A stretch of 64,000 bases of DNA from Phycisphaerales bacterium (GTDB lineage: Bacteria > Planctomycetota > Phycisphaerae > UBA1845 > UTPLA1): the NCBI GenBank assembly GCA_022360095.1, contig JAKSDK010000138.1:124001-188000 (forward strand). Direction: 5' to 3'. Made by a program: the position numbers and the translations under genes. Below, in pieces: positions 53,162 through 62,479 of this stretch. Within the stretch, counting starts at the first letter, position 1. Every line of letters starts with the position of its first letter. Under the pieces are notes generated by a model. It was not told where the DNA came from. It ran no database searches and worked only from the letters and a program-made list of their open reading frames with translations.

Positions 53162-53181
53162 CCCCGGCGTTCACGCCGGGG
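53162..53181. repeat. Short perfect palindromic hairpin, ccccggcg type
   Basis: CCCCGGCG and CGCCGGGG form an 8-base-pair stem around the loop TTCA. It is flanked by the near-symmetric AT-rich TTAA...CTAA. It resembles short palindromic units that I associate with planctomycete intergenic DNA. Confidence 0.6.
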
Positions 53182-53210
53182 CTAATATTAGAACCATTAC
53201 AAAAAAGACC

Positions 53211-53247
53211 GATCAGAGCCGCGTCCGTCCCGGGCGCGGCTCTGATC
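53211..53247. repeat. 13-bp perfect inverted repeat of the dispersed family
   Basis: GATCAGAGCCGCG (53211-53223) and CGCGGCTCTGATC (53235-53247) are exact complements with an 11-base loop. The right arm and loop resemble the elements at 39768-39793 and 54914-54938. It may terminate transcription from upstream. Confidence 0.75.
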
Positions 53248-53482
53248 GTCTTGTGCCATCGTCCTGTTGGCAGTTCCGTCAGCAGCGGGATCTCATCGGA
53301 ACACCAAGGCACGGGCGTCTTGACCGCAGACCCATTCTCGGACCGGCAGCATTTCCCCAACCCGGGTCAGAAGCAAAGAAATCCACAAGCAAAACTCAAA
53401 TTCCCTGTGAGAATGGAGGGCCTCGTGGGTACATCAGATAGCAATTTTCGATTCTCAGAACCAGTCCAAAGGAGAGAGAGTC

Positions 53483-54805
53483 ATGAAAGCATCTTGCTAT
53501 CTTCAACACCGAATTTTGGTCCTCCTGGCGTTGCTCGGCACGGCCATGGGACTGACCTCGGGCTGCGACACCATTGCTCCGGCGGCGTTTGAGACGACAC
53601 CTGCCGGCTTGGCCGAGGTCGACTTGAACTTCGACAAGCTGCCGGCATCCAACCCTCAGGCCAAGAGCGTGCTTCCCGCCGCCGTCGGTCCCGCCGGATC
53701 GCTATTCGGACTGCTCCTGGAAGACGACTCTCAAATCTTCGTGCTCGGCTCGATCGACGCCAACGACGACGTTTCGATCACCGGCGTCGTGCTTCTCGAC
53801 GAAAACGGCAATCTGGTTCTCCGAAAGGACTTCACGAATTCCGGCGCGATGTTGACCTTCGCCAGCGGCGATTCGATTGATATTGATGCGAGCAGCCCGA
53901 ACACGCGCTTCACGCTGACGTTGAACGCGACGACGCCGCCAAGCGTGGCCGTCGGCACGTTCGACCCGGAGACCAATACGGTCATCATCGATGACGTTGC
54001 GACGCAATTCGAAGACGACCTGAACGGGGACTATGCCCCGAACGATGCGCGAATTCGTATCGCCGACCCGTCGCCGCGACTGAAAACGTCGGGCATCGCC
54101 GGGAAAGACCTGTGCCCCACGGTCGGTAACGCCCTGGTGGATATCGTGGGCGTCGTGTGCGATATCAAGTCGCTCATGGTCAAAGCAGCGCCGGAGTTTG
54201 TGGTCAACGCGCTTTGCGTCGGATGCCTGCGCGCCCTGGACCTCGCCAAGGGAGCGGCCGAACCCGGAACGGCGGAGTTTGGGGTGGTCGTCGGAGTCAA
54301 AACCAGCATCACCGTTGCTTGCGAGGGACTCAAGAAGGCCATCGACGTTGGAAGCCTATTGACCATGCTGAACCCGTTCGATGCCGCGTGCGTCGCCATC
54401 GGACTCGCCAACGACGGCATCGCGGCCGCCACCGGAGATTCACTGGCCGAACAGGTTTGCAGCATCTTCAACAGCGACCAGAACTTGGGGGGGCTGTTGA
54501 CCGATGCGACGTCCATTCAACTGTCCCTGCTGGACACCGGCGTCGAAGACGGCGATATGATCGCCATCCGTCACAACGGCGCTGTGATCTTCAACGGAAC
54601 CGTGAGCACGACCGCATTTTCCGTGGACGTCAACCTGGCCTCGGGTCTGAATCACTTTGAATTCGAAGCACTCAACGAGGGAACCCTGCCACCCAACACG
54701 GCCCGCGTCACGGTCCTGGGTCTCGACGGCAGCGATTTGGGCAACAACGTGTTTGACCTTTCCACCGGAGAAGTGGCGACGCTCGACATCGTGCGATCGT
54801 CGTAG
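53483..54805 (+). CDS. Large lipoprotein of unknown function
   Basis: The 440-residue product begins with a signal peptide and a lipobox LTSGC (Cys 28), so it is probably anchored to a membrane by lipid. Residues 60-190 are beta-rich with short acidic turns (SIDANDDVSITGVVLLDENG). The middle (about 215-330) is more helical with several cysteines, and the last 100 residues look like a beta-sandwich (SIQLSLLDTGVEDGDMIAI). No family is recognised. A strong terminator follows 46 bases after the stop. RBS AGGAGAG precedes the ATG. Confidence 0.82.
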   Translation: MKASCYLQHRILVLLALLGTAMGLTSGCDTIAPAAFETTPAGLAEVDLNFDKLPASNPQAKSVLPAAVGPAGSLFGLLLEDDSQIFVLGSIDANDDVSITGVVLLDENGNLVLRKDFTNSGAMLTFASGDSIDIDASSPNTRFTLTLNATTPPSVAVGTFDPETNTVIIDDVATQFEDDLNGDYAPNDARIRIADPSPRLKTSGIAGKDLCPTVGNALVDIVGVVCDIKSLMVKAAPEFVVNALCVGCLRALDLAKGAAEPGTAEFGVVVGVKTSITVACEGLKKAIDVGSLLTMLNPFDAACVAIGLANDGIAAATGDSLAEQVCSIFNSDQNLGGLLTDATSIQLSLLDTGVEDGDMIAIRHNGAVIFNGTVSTTAFSVDVNLASGLNHFEFEALNEGTLPPNTARVTVLGLDGSDLGNNVFDLSTGEVATLDIVRSS

Positions 54806-54850
54806 GCGTTTATGGGAAAAGATGATCGAGGCCCTGAAAACAGCGTGATC

Positions 54851-54885
54851 AAAGCCCCGGTCAGGCAGGCCTGACCGGGGCTTTT
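54851..54885 (+). terminator. Strong intrinsic terminator after the lipoprotein gene
   Basis: AAAGCCCCGGTCAGG (54851-54865) and CCTGACCGGGGCTTT (54870-54884) form a 15-base-pair perfect stem with loop CAGG, followed by T and then CC. The U-tract is short (TTTT, part of the stem). It should stop plus-strand transcription, and also minus-strand, because the left arm starts with A residues. Confidence 0.85.
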
Positions 54886-54913
54886 CCATGGCACGCGCAA
54901 GCTCCCATCGAAG

Positions 54914-54938
54914 CTTCTTCACGGGTGCGGCTCTAATG
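54914..54938. repeat. Degenerate copy of the dispersed intergenic element
   Basis: The sequence cttcttcacgggtgcggctc continues with taatg and matches the right arm at 39768-39793 at most positions over 25 bases. No partner arm is obvious here, so it looks like a decayed half-copy. Confidence 0.5.
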
Positions 54939-55045
54939 GGTTGGAGAAAACTTCGTCTAACAACGTTCCCTCATCACCGTCGTTGAGACATAATAAGTAG
55001 TGGCTTGATCACTCGACTTAAGTCACAAAATTGAAGGGAGCCCCT

Positions 55046-55498
55046 ATGGCCACAGGCAAAGAAAAAGACCCGACTCAACCGATCCGCCTGAAAGCGAGTC
55101 GCTATCCGGGCGTCGATGAGGGAACCGCGTGCACGCAAAGTTCCTTCAAGACAGGCAAGAAGGCGTTCCTGTATGTCGGCATGCAGGGGGGGCGCTATAA
55201 AACGATGTTTAAGCTGGAGAAATCCATCCCCGAAGCCGCCAAGCTGGCGAAGAAAGAGCCGAACTGCTTCGAGGTGGGCATCGGCGGATGGGTCACGGCC
55301 AGGTTTACCGCCGATGAACCGATGCCGAAGAAGCTCTGGGAAAAGTGGCTTGACGAAAGTTACAAACTGAGTCATGCAGCGGCCGCCGGGAAAAAGTCCA
55401 CCAAGAAGACGTCTGAGAAAAAAAAGACAACGAAGCGCAAGACCACGACAAAAAGGGCGACCAAGAAAACAAAACGGAAATCCTCCGTCTCAAGGTAA
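55046..55498 (+). CDS. YjbR/MmcQ-like protein with lysine-rich H1-like tail
   Basis: The 150-residue product has an N-terminal globular domain (about 10-112) with KTGKKAFLYVGMQGGRYKTM, LEKSIPEAAKLAKKEP and FEVGIGGWVTARF, which resembles the YjbR/MmcQ/TfoX fold. From about 116 to 150 the tail is almost only Lys, Thr, Ser, Arg and Ala (KKSTKKTSEKKKTTKRK, then more), as in histone H1-like DNA-binding proteins. It probably binds DNA or RNA. The ATG at 55046 has GAAGGGAG upstream; the longer frame adds five residues. No partner gene is adjacent. Confidence 0.75.
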   Translation: MATGKEKDPTQPIRLKASRYPGVDEGTACTQSSFKTGKKAFLYVGMQGGRYKTMFKLEKSIPEAAKLAKKEPNCFEVGIGGWVTARFTADEPMPKKLWEKWLDESYKLSHAAAAGKKSTKKTSEKKKTTKRKTTTKRATKKTKRKSSVSR

Positions 55499-55545
55499 CC
55501 GTTTCCATCGAACAAACAAATCAAAGCAGCGCCCATGGGGAAAAG

Positions 55546-55632
55546 CCCCGGGCCGCCCTGCCCGGGGTCGGCTGGCGCGGAAAGGGGATGGTCGTCGAGT
55601 GTTTTTCAAAACCCCGGGCCGGACGGCCCGGG
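55546..55632. terminator. Two GC-rich hairpins between convergent genes
   Basis: CCCCGGGC/GCCCGGGG (55546-55567, six-base loop) and CCCGGGCCG/CGGCCCGGG (55613-55632, two-base loop) lie between the ends of the YjbR-like gene and the SLC13 transporter gene. The second hairpin is flanked by AAAAC on one side and CTTT on the other, consistent with a bidirectional terminator. Both share the core CCCGGGCCG. Confidence 0.6.
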
Positions 55633-55723
55633 CTTTGGAGCAGTCGTGTCGACTCTGCGAGCGCGGCTTTGGGAGATGAATCGTCACGGCGAAACGCGGG
55701 CGGATCAAAACCGAAGCCATTCA

Positions 55724-57247
55724 TCAAGGCTGCGTGATCTCCAGCCCCACGATCGGCCAGTACAGCCACATCCAGCCCATCATCACCGCTAAGGCCAACG
55801 CCGTCAGGGGGATGCCGTATTTCGGGACCTCTTTCATGCCGAAATGTCCCGAAGCGTGGCAGATGGCCAGCGGCGGCGAGCTGATCGGCAAGACGAACGC
55901 CAAGCCGGAGGAAATGGCGATGGCATACGTCATGGCCACCGGGTTTACGGCCGGCTGAGTCACGTCGCAGAGGGCATAGCCGACCGGCAGCAGCACGGCG
56001 ACGGCCGCCGCATTGCTGATCGCGCAGCTCAACACCAGCGAGAGCGCGGCCATCAAGAACAGCAGCAGCATCGGAGGGGTGTCGGCCGAGGGAACGACCT
56101 GTTGAACGACGGCGAGCATGGCGTGGGTGTCCTTGAGCGCCGCACCGAGGGCAACCGCCCCACCGTACATCACCACGACGCCCCAATTCACATATTCCTG
56201 CGTTTCCTGCCAACCTGCAATCCGCAGCGCGGACAGCATCACCGCCGACAGGATCGCGATGACCGCCACGCCGCCGTCAATAAACTGGCTCAGGCCGATC
56301 CAACAAACGATCGTGATGATCGCCAGCGCCGCCAGTCGCCGTTCGCGAACCGACATGCGGCCGAGAAGCTTTACGCGCTGATTGAGCATTCTTGTCGCAG
56401 GCGTGATATCGGTGACCTCGGAGGGAAAGAATCGGAGCAGAATCAGAACCGCGGCGACGGTCATGATCACGACCAGCGGCATGGCGATCGTCATCCAGTC
56501 GAGAAAACCGATCGCGTATTCGGTGCCGCCGTCCGGCAGCCGGTAGGTGTCGCGAAGCAACTCGACCGCCAGGGGCGCTCTCGCCCCACCGAGGAACGAA
56601 CCGCAACTGCCGATCATCGCCCCCCAAGCCAAGCCGAAGAAGAGTGTTCTGGCATAGCCGCTTTTTCCCTTTCGCAGATCGAGGCTGTCGGTCACCTCGA
56701 GGACAATGGGAAACATCATGGCCGCGACGGCGTAGGCCGGCATCCACAGCGACAGAAATGCGGCGGAACAGGTCACGCCGACGATCAACAAACCGGGGCG
56801 CCGATCGAACCGTTGGAGAAGGATCAGCGTGAGACGTTTCGACAGGCCGGTGCGGATCATCGCGGCGGCCAGCAGGAAGACTCCCATAATGAAGAAGACG
56901 GCACTGTTGCCGAAATATGCGAAGGCCTGTTTGGGTTCGACGATGCCCAACAACGGCAGCAGCGACACGGCCAGGAGTCCGGTGGATGCCAGGGGGATCA
57001 GGTTCGTCATCCACAAAGCCATGCACAGGACGAAGACGGCCAGTGCGAATTGCGGCACCTCTTTTGCGACATAGTCGGCGCCGTACTGGGCGTGGTCTTT
57101 GAGTTCGTGATAGGGCATCTGGGTGGGTCCGTGGATTGGCGCGATCCAGACGGGGCCGAGCAGGAGAACGGCCGCCACGATGATCGCCGCGACCAGAATG
57201 CCGTACCTTATCCAACGGCGTCGGGATGTTGTCTTCGCCTTCGACAT
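55724..57247 (-). CDS. SLC13/DASS-family anion transporter
   Basis: This 507-residue permease has about 12 spans with the family's SNAAA-like motifs: CAISNAAAVAVLLPVGYAL near residue 430 and GSCGSFLGGARAPLAVELL near 215. It probably carries dicarboxylates, sulfate or a related anion with sodium. The N-terminal 20 residues are basic and cytoplasmic. The transported anion cannot be deduced. Transcription is opposite to its neighbours. The gene ends about 90 bases from the twin hairpins. Confidence 0.88.
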   Translation of the reverse strand: MSKAKTTSRRRWIRYGILVAAIIVAAVLLLGPVWIAPIHGPTQMPYHELKDHAQYGADYVAKEVPQFALAVFVLCMALWMTNLIPLASTGLLAVSLLPLLGIVEPKQAFAYFGNSAVFFIMGVFLLAAAMIRTGLSKRLTLILLQRFDRRPGLLIVGVTCSAAFLSLWMPAYAVAAMMFPIVLEVTDSLDLRKGKSGYARTLFFGLAWGAMIGSCGSFLGGARAPLAVELLRDTYRLPDGGTEYAIGFLDWMTIAMPLVVIMTVAAVLILLRFFPSEVTDITPATRMLNQRVKLLGRMSVRERRLAALAIITIVCWIGLSQFIDGGVAVIAILSAVMLSALRIAGWQETQEYVNWGVVVMYGGAVALGAALKDTHAMLAVVQQVVPSADTPPMLLLFLMAALSLVLSCAISNAAAVAVLLPVGYALCDVTQPAVNPVAMTYAIAISSGLAFVLPISSPPLAICHASGHFGMKEVPKYGIPLTALALAVMMGWMWLYWPIVGLEITQP

Positions 57248-57405
57248 CTTACGGGATTGTCGTCAGGAGTGGTCCAGGATGCAATTTTTTCGGAATGCTC
57301 GCCGGGGCTGAAAAAACCCAGGTTTTTAACATGACAATCTGCTCAGAATCCCTAATATGGTTGGTTTGGCCTGTATGGTGAGTTGTACATCCAGAGAGGG
57401 GTGTC

Positions 57406-57756
57406 ATGGCGAGTCCTTCGTTTGTCAATATTCAATCGAAAGACAAGGCGGTTCTTGCCCGGATCGACTGTCGCGAATTGAACCACGAGACGACGGATAA
57501 GATGAAAGAGGCGTTGCGAGCCGTCTCCGTTGAGCATCCGAACCAATCGATGGTGCTCGATCTGTCTCAGGTTGAATTCATCCCGAGCCTGGCGCTGGGG
57601 GCGATGGTCGAGGTCCACCATATCTACCGAAAGGCAGGCCGGAAACTCATCCTGGCCGGTGTTGTTCCAAAGGCCCTCGAAGTGATGAAGCTCAGCAGCC
57701 TGGACAACCTTTTCGACATCTACGACGACGTTCAGACGGCCATGACCCAGGCGTAG
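57406..57756 (+). CDS. STAS-domain anti-sigma factor antagonist-like protein
   Basis: The 116-residue product is a single STAS domain: an N-terminal beta strand pair ([15 protein letters not shown]), then [29 protein letters not shown] with the phosphorylatable Ser in the FIPSLALG loop (split here into two known motifs). [21 protein letters not shown] is the C-terminal part. Such proteins bind kinase/anti-sigma partners. No anti-sigma kinase gene is adjacent. The ATG has GAGAGGGGTGTC upstream. Confidence 0.87.
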   Translation: MASPSFVNIQSKDKAVLARIDCRELNHETTDKMKEALRAVSVEHPNQSMVLDLSQVEFIPSLALGAMVEVHHIYRKAGRKLILAGVVPKALEVMKLSSLDNLFDIYDDVQTAMTQA

Positions 57757-57886
57757 GCACGATCGCCGGGGTCATCGATGCGGCAGGGGACTTGGTCAAG
57801 GAGAAGCCAGGTCTTGGGCGCGCGAGTTACAGACCAATGGACGATGCATCGACCGTCCAGCCCTTGGTAAGAGGAGTCGAGTAACG

Positions 57887-60082
57887 ATGAAAACGAATAA
57901 TGCACGTGACAACGCGGTGGCGTCGGCAATCACCTGGCGCGAAAACCTCAACATGAACGGCACGAGCAGCGAGCGCGTCGATTCCTATTTCGGCAGTGAC
58001 GTCTTCAGCCAGCGAATGATGCACCAGCGTCTGCCCAAGGACATCTATCGACGGCTCATGAGAACCATCAGGCACGGTGAACAGCTCGATCCGGAAGTGG
58101 CGGACGTTGTCGCCGCTGCCATGAAAGACTGGGCGATCGAGCACGGAGCCACTCACTTCACCCATTGGTTCCAGCCTCTGACCGGACAAACGGCTGAGAA
58201 GCACGACTCGCTTGTCGTGCCGGACGGCGAGGGCGGGATGATCTACGCCCTTTCGGGAGAAGACCTGAGCCAGGGTGAGCCCGACGCGTCGAGCTTTCCG
58301 TCCGGCGGACTTCGGGCCACGTTTGAGGCCCGAGGCTACACCGCCTGGGATGCGACCAGTCCGGCGTTTCTGACGCGCGGCGAAAATAACGTCACGCTCT
58401 GCATTCCCACGGCCTTCGTTTCGTGGACGGCGGACTCGCTCGACCAAAAAACGCCGTTGTTGCGTTCGATGGACGCACTGTCGGTCCAAGCGATGCGGAT
58501 TCTCAAAATTTTCGGCACGGATGAGGGAGTCAACCGCGTTTATACCACTGTCGGTCCCGAGCAAGAGTACTTCCTTGTCGACAAGAATCTGTTCTATGCC
58601 CGGCCGGACCTCGTCACGTGTGATCGCACGCTTTTCGGCGCCAAGCCGCCGAAGGGACAGCAGCTCGAAGATCACTACTTCGGCTCGATTCCGCCCCGCG
58701 TGCTGGCGTACATGGCCGAAGTGGAAAAGGAACTGTACCGCATGGGCATCCCGGTCAAGACCCGTCACAACGAAGTGGCGCCGGGTCAGTATGAGATTGC
58801 CCCGACGTTCGAGACGTCAAACATCGCCTGCGATCATCAGATGGTCATGATGGAGACGCTCAAGCGTGTCGCCCCCCGGTACGGACTCGTGGCGATCCTG
58901 CACGAGAAGCCGTTTTCAGGTCTGAACGGCTCGGGCAAGCACAACAACTGGTCGATGACGACGGACACCGGCGTGAATCTGCTCGATCCGCAGGAAGAGA
59001 CGCATACGAACATGCAGTTTCTTGTTTTCCTCTGTGCCACGATTCGAGCAGTCGACATTCATGCGGACTTGCTGCGTTCCTCCATCGCGTCGAGTGGAAA
59101 CGATCACCGTCTCGGAGCGGCCGAAGCCCCGCCGGCGATTATCTCCATTTTCCTCGGCGACATGCTGACGGACATTGTCGAGCAGCTGGAGAAAGGCAAG
59201 CCGAGCCGGACGATCAAGGGCGGCGCGCTGGACCTCGGGGCCATGAGTCTGCCGCAGATTCCCCGCCATTCCGGCGATCGAAATCGGACGTCTCCCTTTG
59301 CTTTCACCGGCAACAAGTTCGAGTTTCGCGCGGTCGGTGCGTCCGCCACGTCGGCATGGCCGAACACGGTGCTCAACACCATCGCCGCCGAATCCATGGA
59401 TTATCTGGCCGGCCAACTCGAAAAAGCCGCCGGCAAGAACCCGACACCGGCAAAACTTGAGTCGGCGGTTCGCTCGATCCTCAAGGACATCATCAAGGAA
59501 CATAAGCGCGTCATTTTCAACGGAGACAACTATTCGGAGGCATGGCACAAAGAAGCGGAGAAACGCGGCCTGCCCAACCTGGAAAACTCCGTGAAGGCCA
59601 TTCCGATCCTGGCATCGAAGAAGTCCGTCGCCATGTTCAAAAAATACAAAGTCCTCAACAAGGCGGAAGTCGACAGTCGAGCCAACATTTTCATGGGTCG
59701 CTATGTGGACCAGCTGCTGATCGAATCTGAGCAGATGGTCCTGATGGGCCGTACCATGATTCTGCCCGCCGCCTTGAGACATCAGAAGCAGTTGGCTGAG
59801 ACCGTCGCCACGACACAGTCGGCCGGCGTCGACTGCAAGGACGAAAAGGCGATGCTGGAAGAATTTGTCGATCTTGTCTGGCGGTTCAACGCGGCGCTGA
59901 CCGCGCTGGGCGAGGCGGACAACTACCGGGACGACGATCTTTTCAAGCAGGGCAAGTATCTGAAGGAAAAAGTTGTTCCGCTGATGGACAAACTTCGCGA
60001 GACGGGCGACCAGTTGGAAACACAGGTGGCCGCCGACTTATGGCCGTTACCGTCATATCGCGACCTGTTGTTTATCAAATAG
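57887..60082 (+). CDS. glnN: Glutamine synthetase type III
   Basis: The 731-residue product is a GSIII enzyme that makes glutamine from glutamate, ammonia and ATP. Family marks are [20 protein letters not shown] near the N-terminus, [54 protein letters not shown] and [15 protein letters not shown]. This is about 60% longer than GSI. The ATG at 57887 has AAGAGGAGTCGAG upstream, a good site. No PII protein or glutamate synthase is next to it. Confidence 0.96.
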   Translation: MKTNNARDNAVASAITWRENLNMNGTSSERVDSYFGSDVFSQRMMHQRLPKDIYRRLMRTIRHGEQLDPEVADVVAAAMKDWAIEHGATHFTHWFQPLTGQTAEKHDSLVVPDGEGGMIYALSGEDLSQGEPDASSFPSGGLRATFEARGYTAWDATSPAFLTRGENNVTLCIPTAFVSWTADSLDQKTPLLRSMDALSVQAMRILKIFGTDEGVNRVYTTVGPEQEYFLVDKNLFYARPDLVTCDRTLFGAKPPKGQQLEDHYFGSIPPRVLAYMAEVEKELYRMGIPVKTRHNEVAPGQYEIAPTFETSNIACDHQMVMMETLKRVAPRYGLVAILHEKPFSGLNGSGKHNNWSMTTDTGVNLLDPQEETHTNMQFLVFLCATIRAVDIHADLLRSSIASSGNDHRLGAAEAPPAIISIFLGDMLTDIVEQLEKGKPSRTIKGGALDLGAMSLPQIPRHSGDRNRTSPFAFTGNKFEFRAVGASATSAWPNTVLNTIAAESMDYLAGQLEKAAGKNPTPAKLESAVRSILKDIIKEHKRVIFNGDNYSEAWHKEAEKRGLPNLENSVKAIPILASKKSVAMFKKYKVLNKAEVDSRANIFMGRYVDQLLIESEQMVLMGRTMILPAALRHQKQLAETVATTQSAGVDCKDEKAMLEEFVDLVWRFNAALTALGEADNYRDDDLFKQGKYLKEKVVPLMDKLRETGDQLETQVAADLWPLPSYRDLLFIK

Positions 60083-60336
60083 ACGCAGCTCGTGATAGAC
60101 GATGTCGATTTGCGGATCGTGGCGTGGACCGGTCCGGCACAGCTGGTGTACGTGCCGCCGAGTATGCAAGGTCACAATCCATCGGCTGCTCGCAATCGGC
60201 GTCGTACTCTTGCTGCAGGCGACGCGAGTGCGCGTGACCGCCACTGTGGCCCGCGGGCAGTGCGGAACGGAGATCCGGGGGGCGAAAACGGTCCCTCGGC
60301 TTGACCGTCGGGCCCGACCCAAACTACACTCCGGCC

Positions 60337-61431
60337 ATGTTGAGAACGACAATATTCGACACGCACAAGCGGCTTGGCGCCCGAATGGTCGACTTCGGCG
60401 GTTGGGAAATGCCGGTCATGTATCGGGGAATTCAGGATGAGCACGTTCATACCCGAACCGCGAGCAGCATCTTCGACGTATCCCACATGGGGAGAATCCT
60501 GTTCCGAGGCGACGATTCAGAAGCATTGCTTCAACAGATCTGTACACGGAACATCGCCAAGCTGAAGGCGGGCCGATCCGGCTACAGCCACGTCTGCAAT
60601 GAGCGAGGAGGCGTGCTGGACGACGTCATCGTCTCGCGCTATGAGGATCGGTTCCTGATGGTCTGCAATGCGTCGAACCGTGAGAAGATCCTCGCCCATC
60701 TTCAGAAACATGCCGAAGGGCGAAAGGTCAAGATCGAGGACACCACGACGAAGACGGTCATGTTCGCGGTGCAAGGCCCGGCGACGCTGGAGTTGTTTCG
60801 AACAGGCCTGGATAAGCTGCCCATCAAGCTGGAGGAAATGGGCCGCTTTGGGTTCCTTACCGGGTCCTACATGGGAATGCAATACAGCATCTTCCGCAGC
60901 GGCTACACCGGTGAGGACGGTTTGGAAGTCGTTCTTCCTGCTGCCGCGGGCGGGCTGGTCTGGGACTATCTGACTCAGGAGGGCGGCCAGGATCGTGTGA
61001 CGATCAAGCCCGGCGGCCTTGGCGCACGCGACACGTTACGGCTTGAAGCGGCGATGCCATTGTACGGCCACGAACTCAACGAAGACATCGATCCGATCTC
61101 GGCAGGTTGCCAGTGGTGCGTCGATTTGGAGAAGGAATTCATCGGCGTCGAAGCATTGAAGAAAATCGATGCCGAAGGCCCGCGGCGCAAAATCACCGGT
61201 CTTGTGCTGGAAGGTAAACGAATCGCCCGGCAAGGCGCGAAGGTGTTCATGGAGGATGTGGAGGTTGGTGACGTGACCAGCGGAACGTTGAGCCCCACTT
61301 TGGAAAAATCGATCGCCATGGCCTACATAGACTCGGAGCATTCGGCAGTGGACGCGAGCCTCAGCATTGATGTTCGTGGCACCCGTATCGGGGCGACGGT
61401 CGTACCGTTGCCATTTTACAAGAAGAAGTAG
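60337..61431 (+). CDS. gcvT: Aminomethyltransferase (glycine cleavage T protein)
   Basis: The 364-residue T protein passes the aminomethyl group from lipoylated GcvH to tetrahydrofolate, releasing ammonia. It begins with LRTTIFDTHKRLGARMVDFGGWEMPV (split after a strand) and has SSIFDVSHMGRI, SRSGYTGEDGLEVV-like FRSGYTGEDGLEV, and GARDTLRLEAAMPLYGHEL, all diagnostic. I start it at ATG 60337 because the longer frame (60301) adds a stretch that is not conserved. It leads the gcv operon: gcvH follows 28 bases later. The 254 bases upstream show no glycine riboswitch consensus that I can see. Confidence 0.95.
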   Translation: MLRTTIFDTHKRLGARMVDFGGWEMPVMYRGIQDEHVHTRTASSIFDVSHMGRILFRGDDSEALLQQICTRNIAKLKAGRSGYSHVCNERGGVLDDVIVSRYEDRFLMVCNASNREKILAHLQKHAEGRKVKIEDTTTKTVMFAVQGPATLELFRTGLDKLPIKLEEMGRFGFLTGSYMGMQYSIFRSGYTGEDGLEVVLPAAAGGLVWDYLTQEGGQDRVTIKPGGLGARDTLRLEAAMPLYGHELNEDIDPISAGCQWCVDLEKEFIGVEALKKIDAEGPRRKITGLVLEGKRIARQGAKVFMEDVEVGDVTSGTLSPTLEKSIAMAYIDSEHSAVDASLSIDVRGTRIGATVVPLPFYKKK

Positions 61432-61459
61432 CGCCTTAAGACGAAAGAGGAGTCAAACG

Positions 61460-61843
61460 GTGGATGTCCCAACCGATCGACGATATCTGAATACGCACGA
61501 GTGGCACAAACTGGATGGCGATCTTTGCACGATCGGAATCACGCAGTTTGCCGCGGACGAGTTGACGGACATCACTTACGTCTCGCTACCTTCCGCCGGC
61601 CATGAAGTGGCGGCCGGCGAGTCCTTCGGCGAGGTCGAGAGTGTGAAGGCCACCAGCGACCTGAACTGTGGCGTTGCCGGCGTCGTGGCGGAAGTCAACG
61701 ACAAGCTGAACGACGCCCCGGAGCTGGTCAACCAGGACCCGTTCGGCGAAGGTTGGGTCATCAAACTCAAGATTTCTGATCCTGCGTCGCTGGATAAACT
61801 CATGTCGGCGGACCAATACGCAAAACAGCTCGAAGACGCCTGA
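61460..61843 (+). CDS. gcvH: Glycine cleavage system H protein
   Basis: The 127-residue H protein carries the lipoyl arm that shuttles the glycine-derived intermediate. The lipoylated lysine is K63 in GEVESVKATSDL. The N-terminus TDRRYLNTHEWHKLDGD and the strand FAADELTDITYVSLP are standard. The start is GTG at 61460, preceded by AGAGGAG at a good distance; the longer frame to 61367 runs inside gcvT. It overlaps the next gene by one base (TGATG). LipA, needed for lipoylation, is at 38782. Confidence 0.95.
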   Translation: MDVPTDRRYLNTHEWHKLDGDLCTIGITQFAADELTDITYVSLPSAGHEVAAGESFGEVESVKATSDLNCGVAGVVAEVNDKLNDAPELVNQDPFGEGWVIKLKISDPASLDKLMSADQYAKQLEDA

Positions 61844-62403
61844 TGGGAGTCCACTGTACGATCATCGTCGATCAGAATCTTCCTGATACCCGGCTTGAAA
61901 CGGTCACTGAGACGTTCCGACCGCTGGATGATGTCTTTACCGAAATAGCACGTGACGACGCTGGTGAGAATCCGACGCCCAACATCTCGCTCAAGCCTTG
62001 GGAAGACCTCAGTCGGCCGGGCGATAAGGAATCGTGGATATTTGGGGCGCCGGCCGGTGGCATGTGTTTCACATTTGGCGCCCATGTCTTAAGTGTGCAT
62101 ACCGGAACGAAGTTTTTTATGTTCGCCACGATTGAACACGAGCGCGAAATGATACGCCGTTTCAGTTTTCGTCTGGCCTCCTTGCTGGGCAACGACCGCG
62201 TAATCTATACCGCCTGTGAGGGTTTGGGAGACCACCTAAGAGACTGCATCTATGATGGGTACTCGTTAACGGAGATCGAAGAGAAGCTGGCCGATGGCGG
62301 CCTGCCGGCTCCCTCGATTGAGGCTCTGTATTCAGAAGGCATTGGTTGGCAAAGACATTACTTCATTGACCGGTTCGACGACTTCCGGAACCGGTCGATT
62401 TGA
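61843..62403 (+). CDS. Unidentified protein inside the gcv operon
   Basis: The 186-residue product starts MGVHCTIIVDQNLPDTRLET and is coupled to gcvH by a one-base overlap. Notable stretches are WIFGAPAGGMCFTFGAHVLS, HEREMIRRFSFRLASLLG and GDHLRDCIYDGYSLTEIEEKL. No signal peptide, no membrane span, no known fold recognised by me. It is probably cytoplasmic. Its place between H and P proteins suggests a link to the glycine cleavage system or its assembly, but this is inference only. Confidence 0.75.
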   Translation: MGVHCTIIVDQNLPDTRLETVTETFRPLDDVFTEIARDDAGENPTPNISLKPWEDLSRPGDKESWIFGAPAGGMCFTFGAHVLSVHTGTKFFMFATIEHEREMIRRFSFRLASLLGNDRVIYTACEGLGDHLRDCIYDGYSLTEIEEKLADGGLPAPSIEALYSEGIGWQRHYFIDRFDDFRNRSI

Positions 62404-62479
62404 GAACGAACCATGCCTGACGGAGTACTCAGCCACGGTTTGATCGACTACAATTATTTATTTGTGCGGTGAACGCTCG

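Larger units (their letters stand above)
53110..53482. other. 373-bp intergenic region with two hairpin repeats
   Basis: No gene is supported here. Two strong inverted repeats (described separately) lie in its first half. The second half has a purine-rich leader ending in AGGAGAG, the ribosome binding site of the lipoprotein gene. Confidence 0.7.

Noticed and set aside
55844..57334. Long plus-strand open frame of 496 codons opposite the SLC13 gene
   Set aside because: It is a shadow of the transporter gene: the composition is polar and repetitive (His, Arg, Asp, Gln) and has no domain features.
60083..60336. Possible glycine riboswitch before gcvT
   Set aside because: The 254 bases upstream of gcvT do not show the conserved tandem aptamer elements that I would expect, so regulation by glycine here is not supported.
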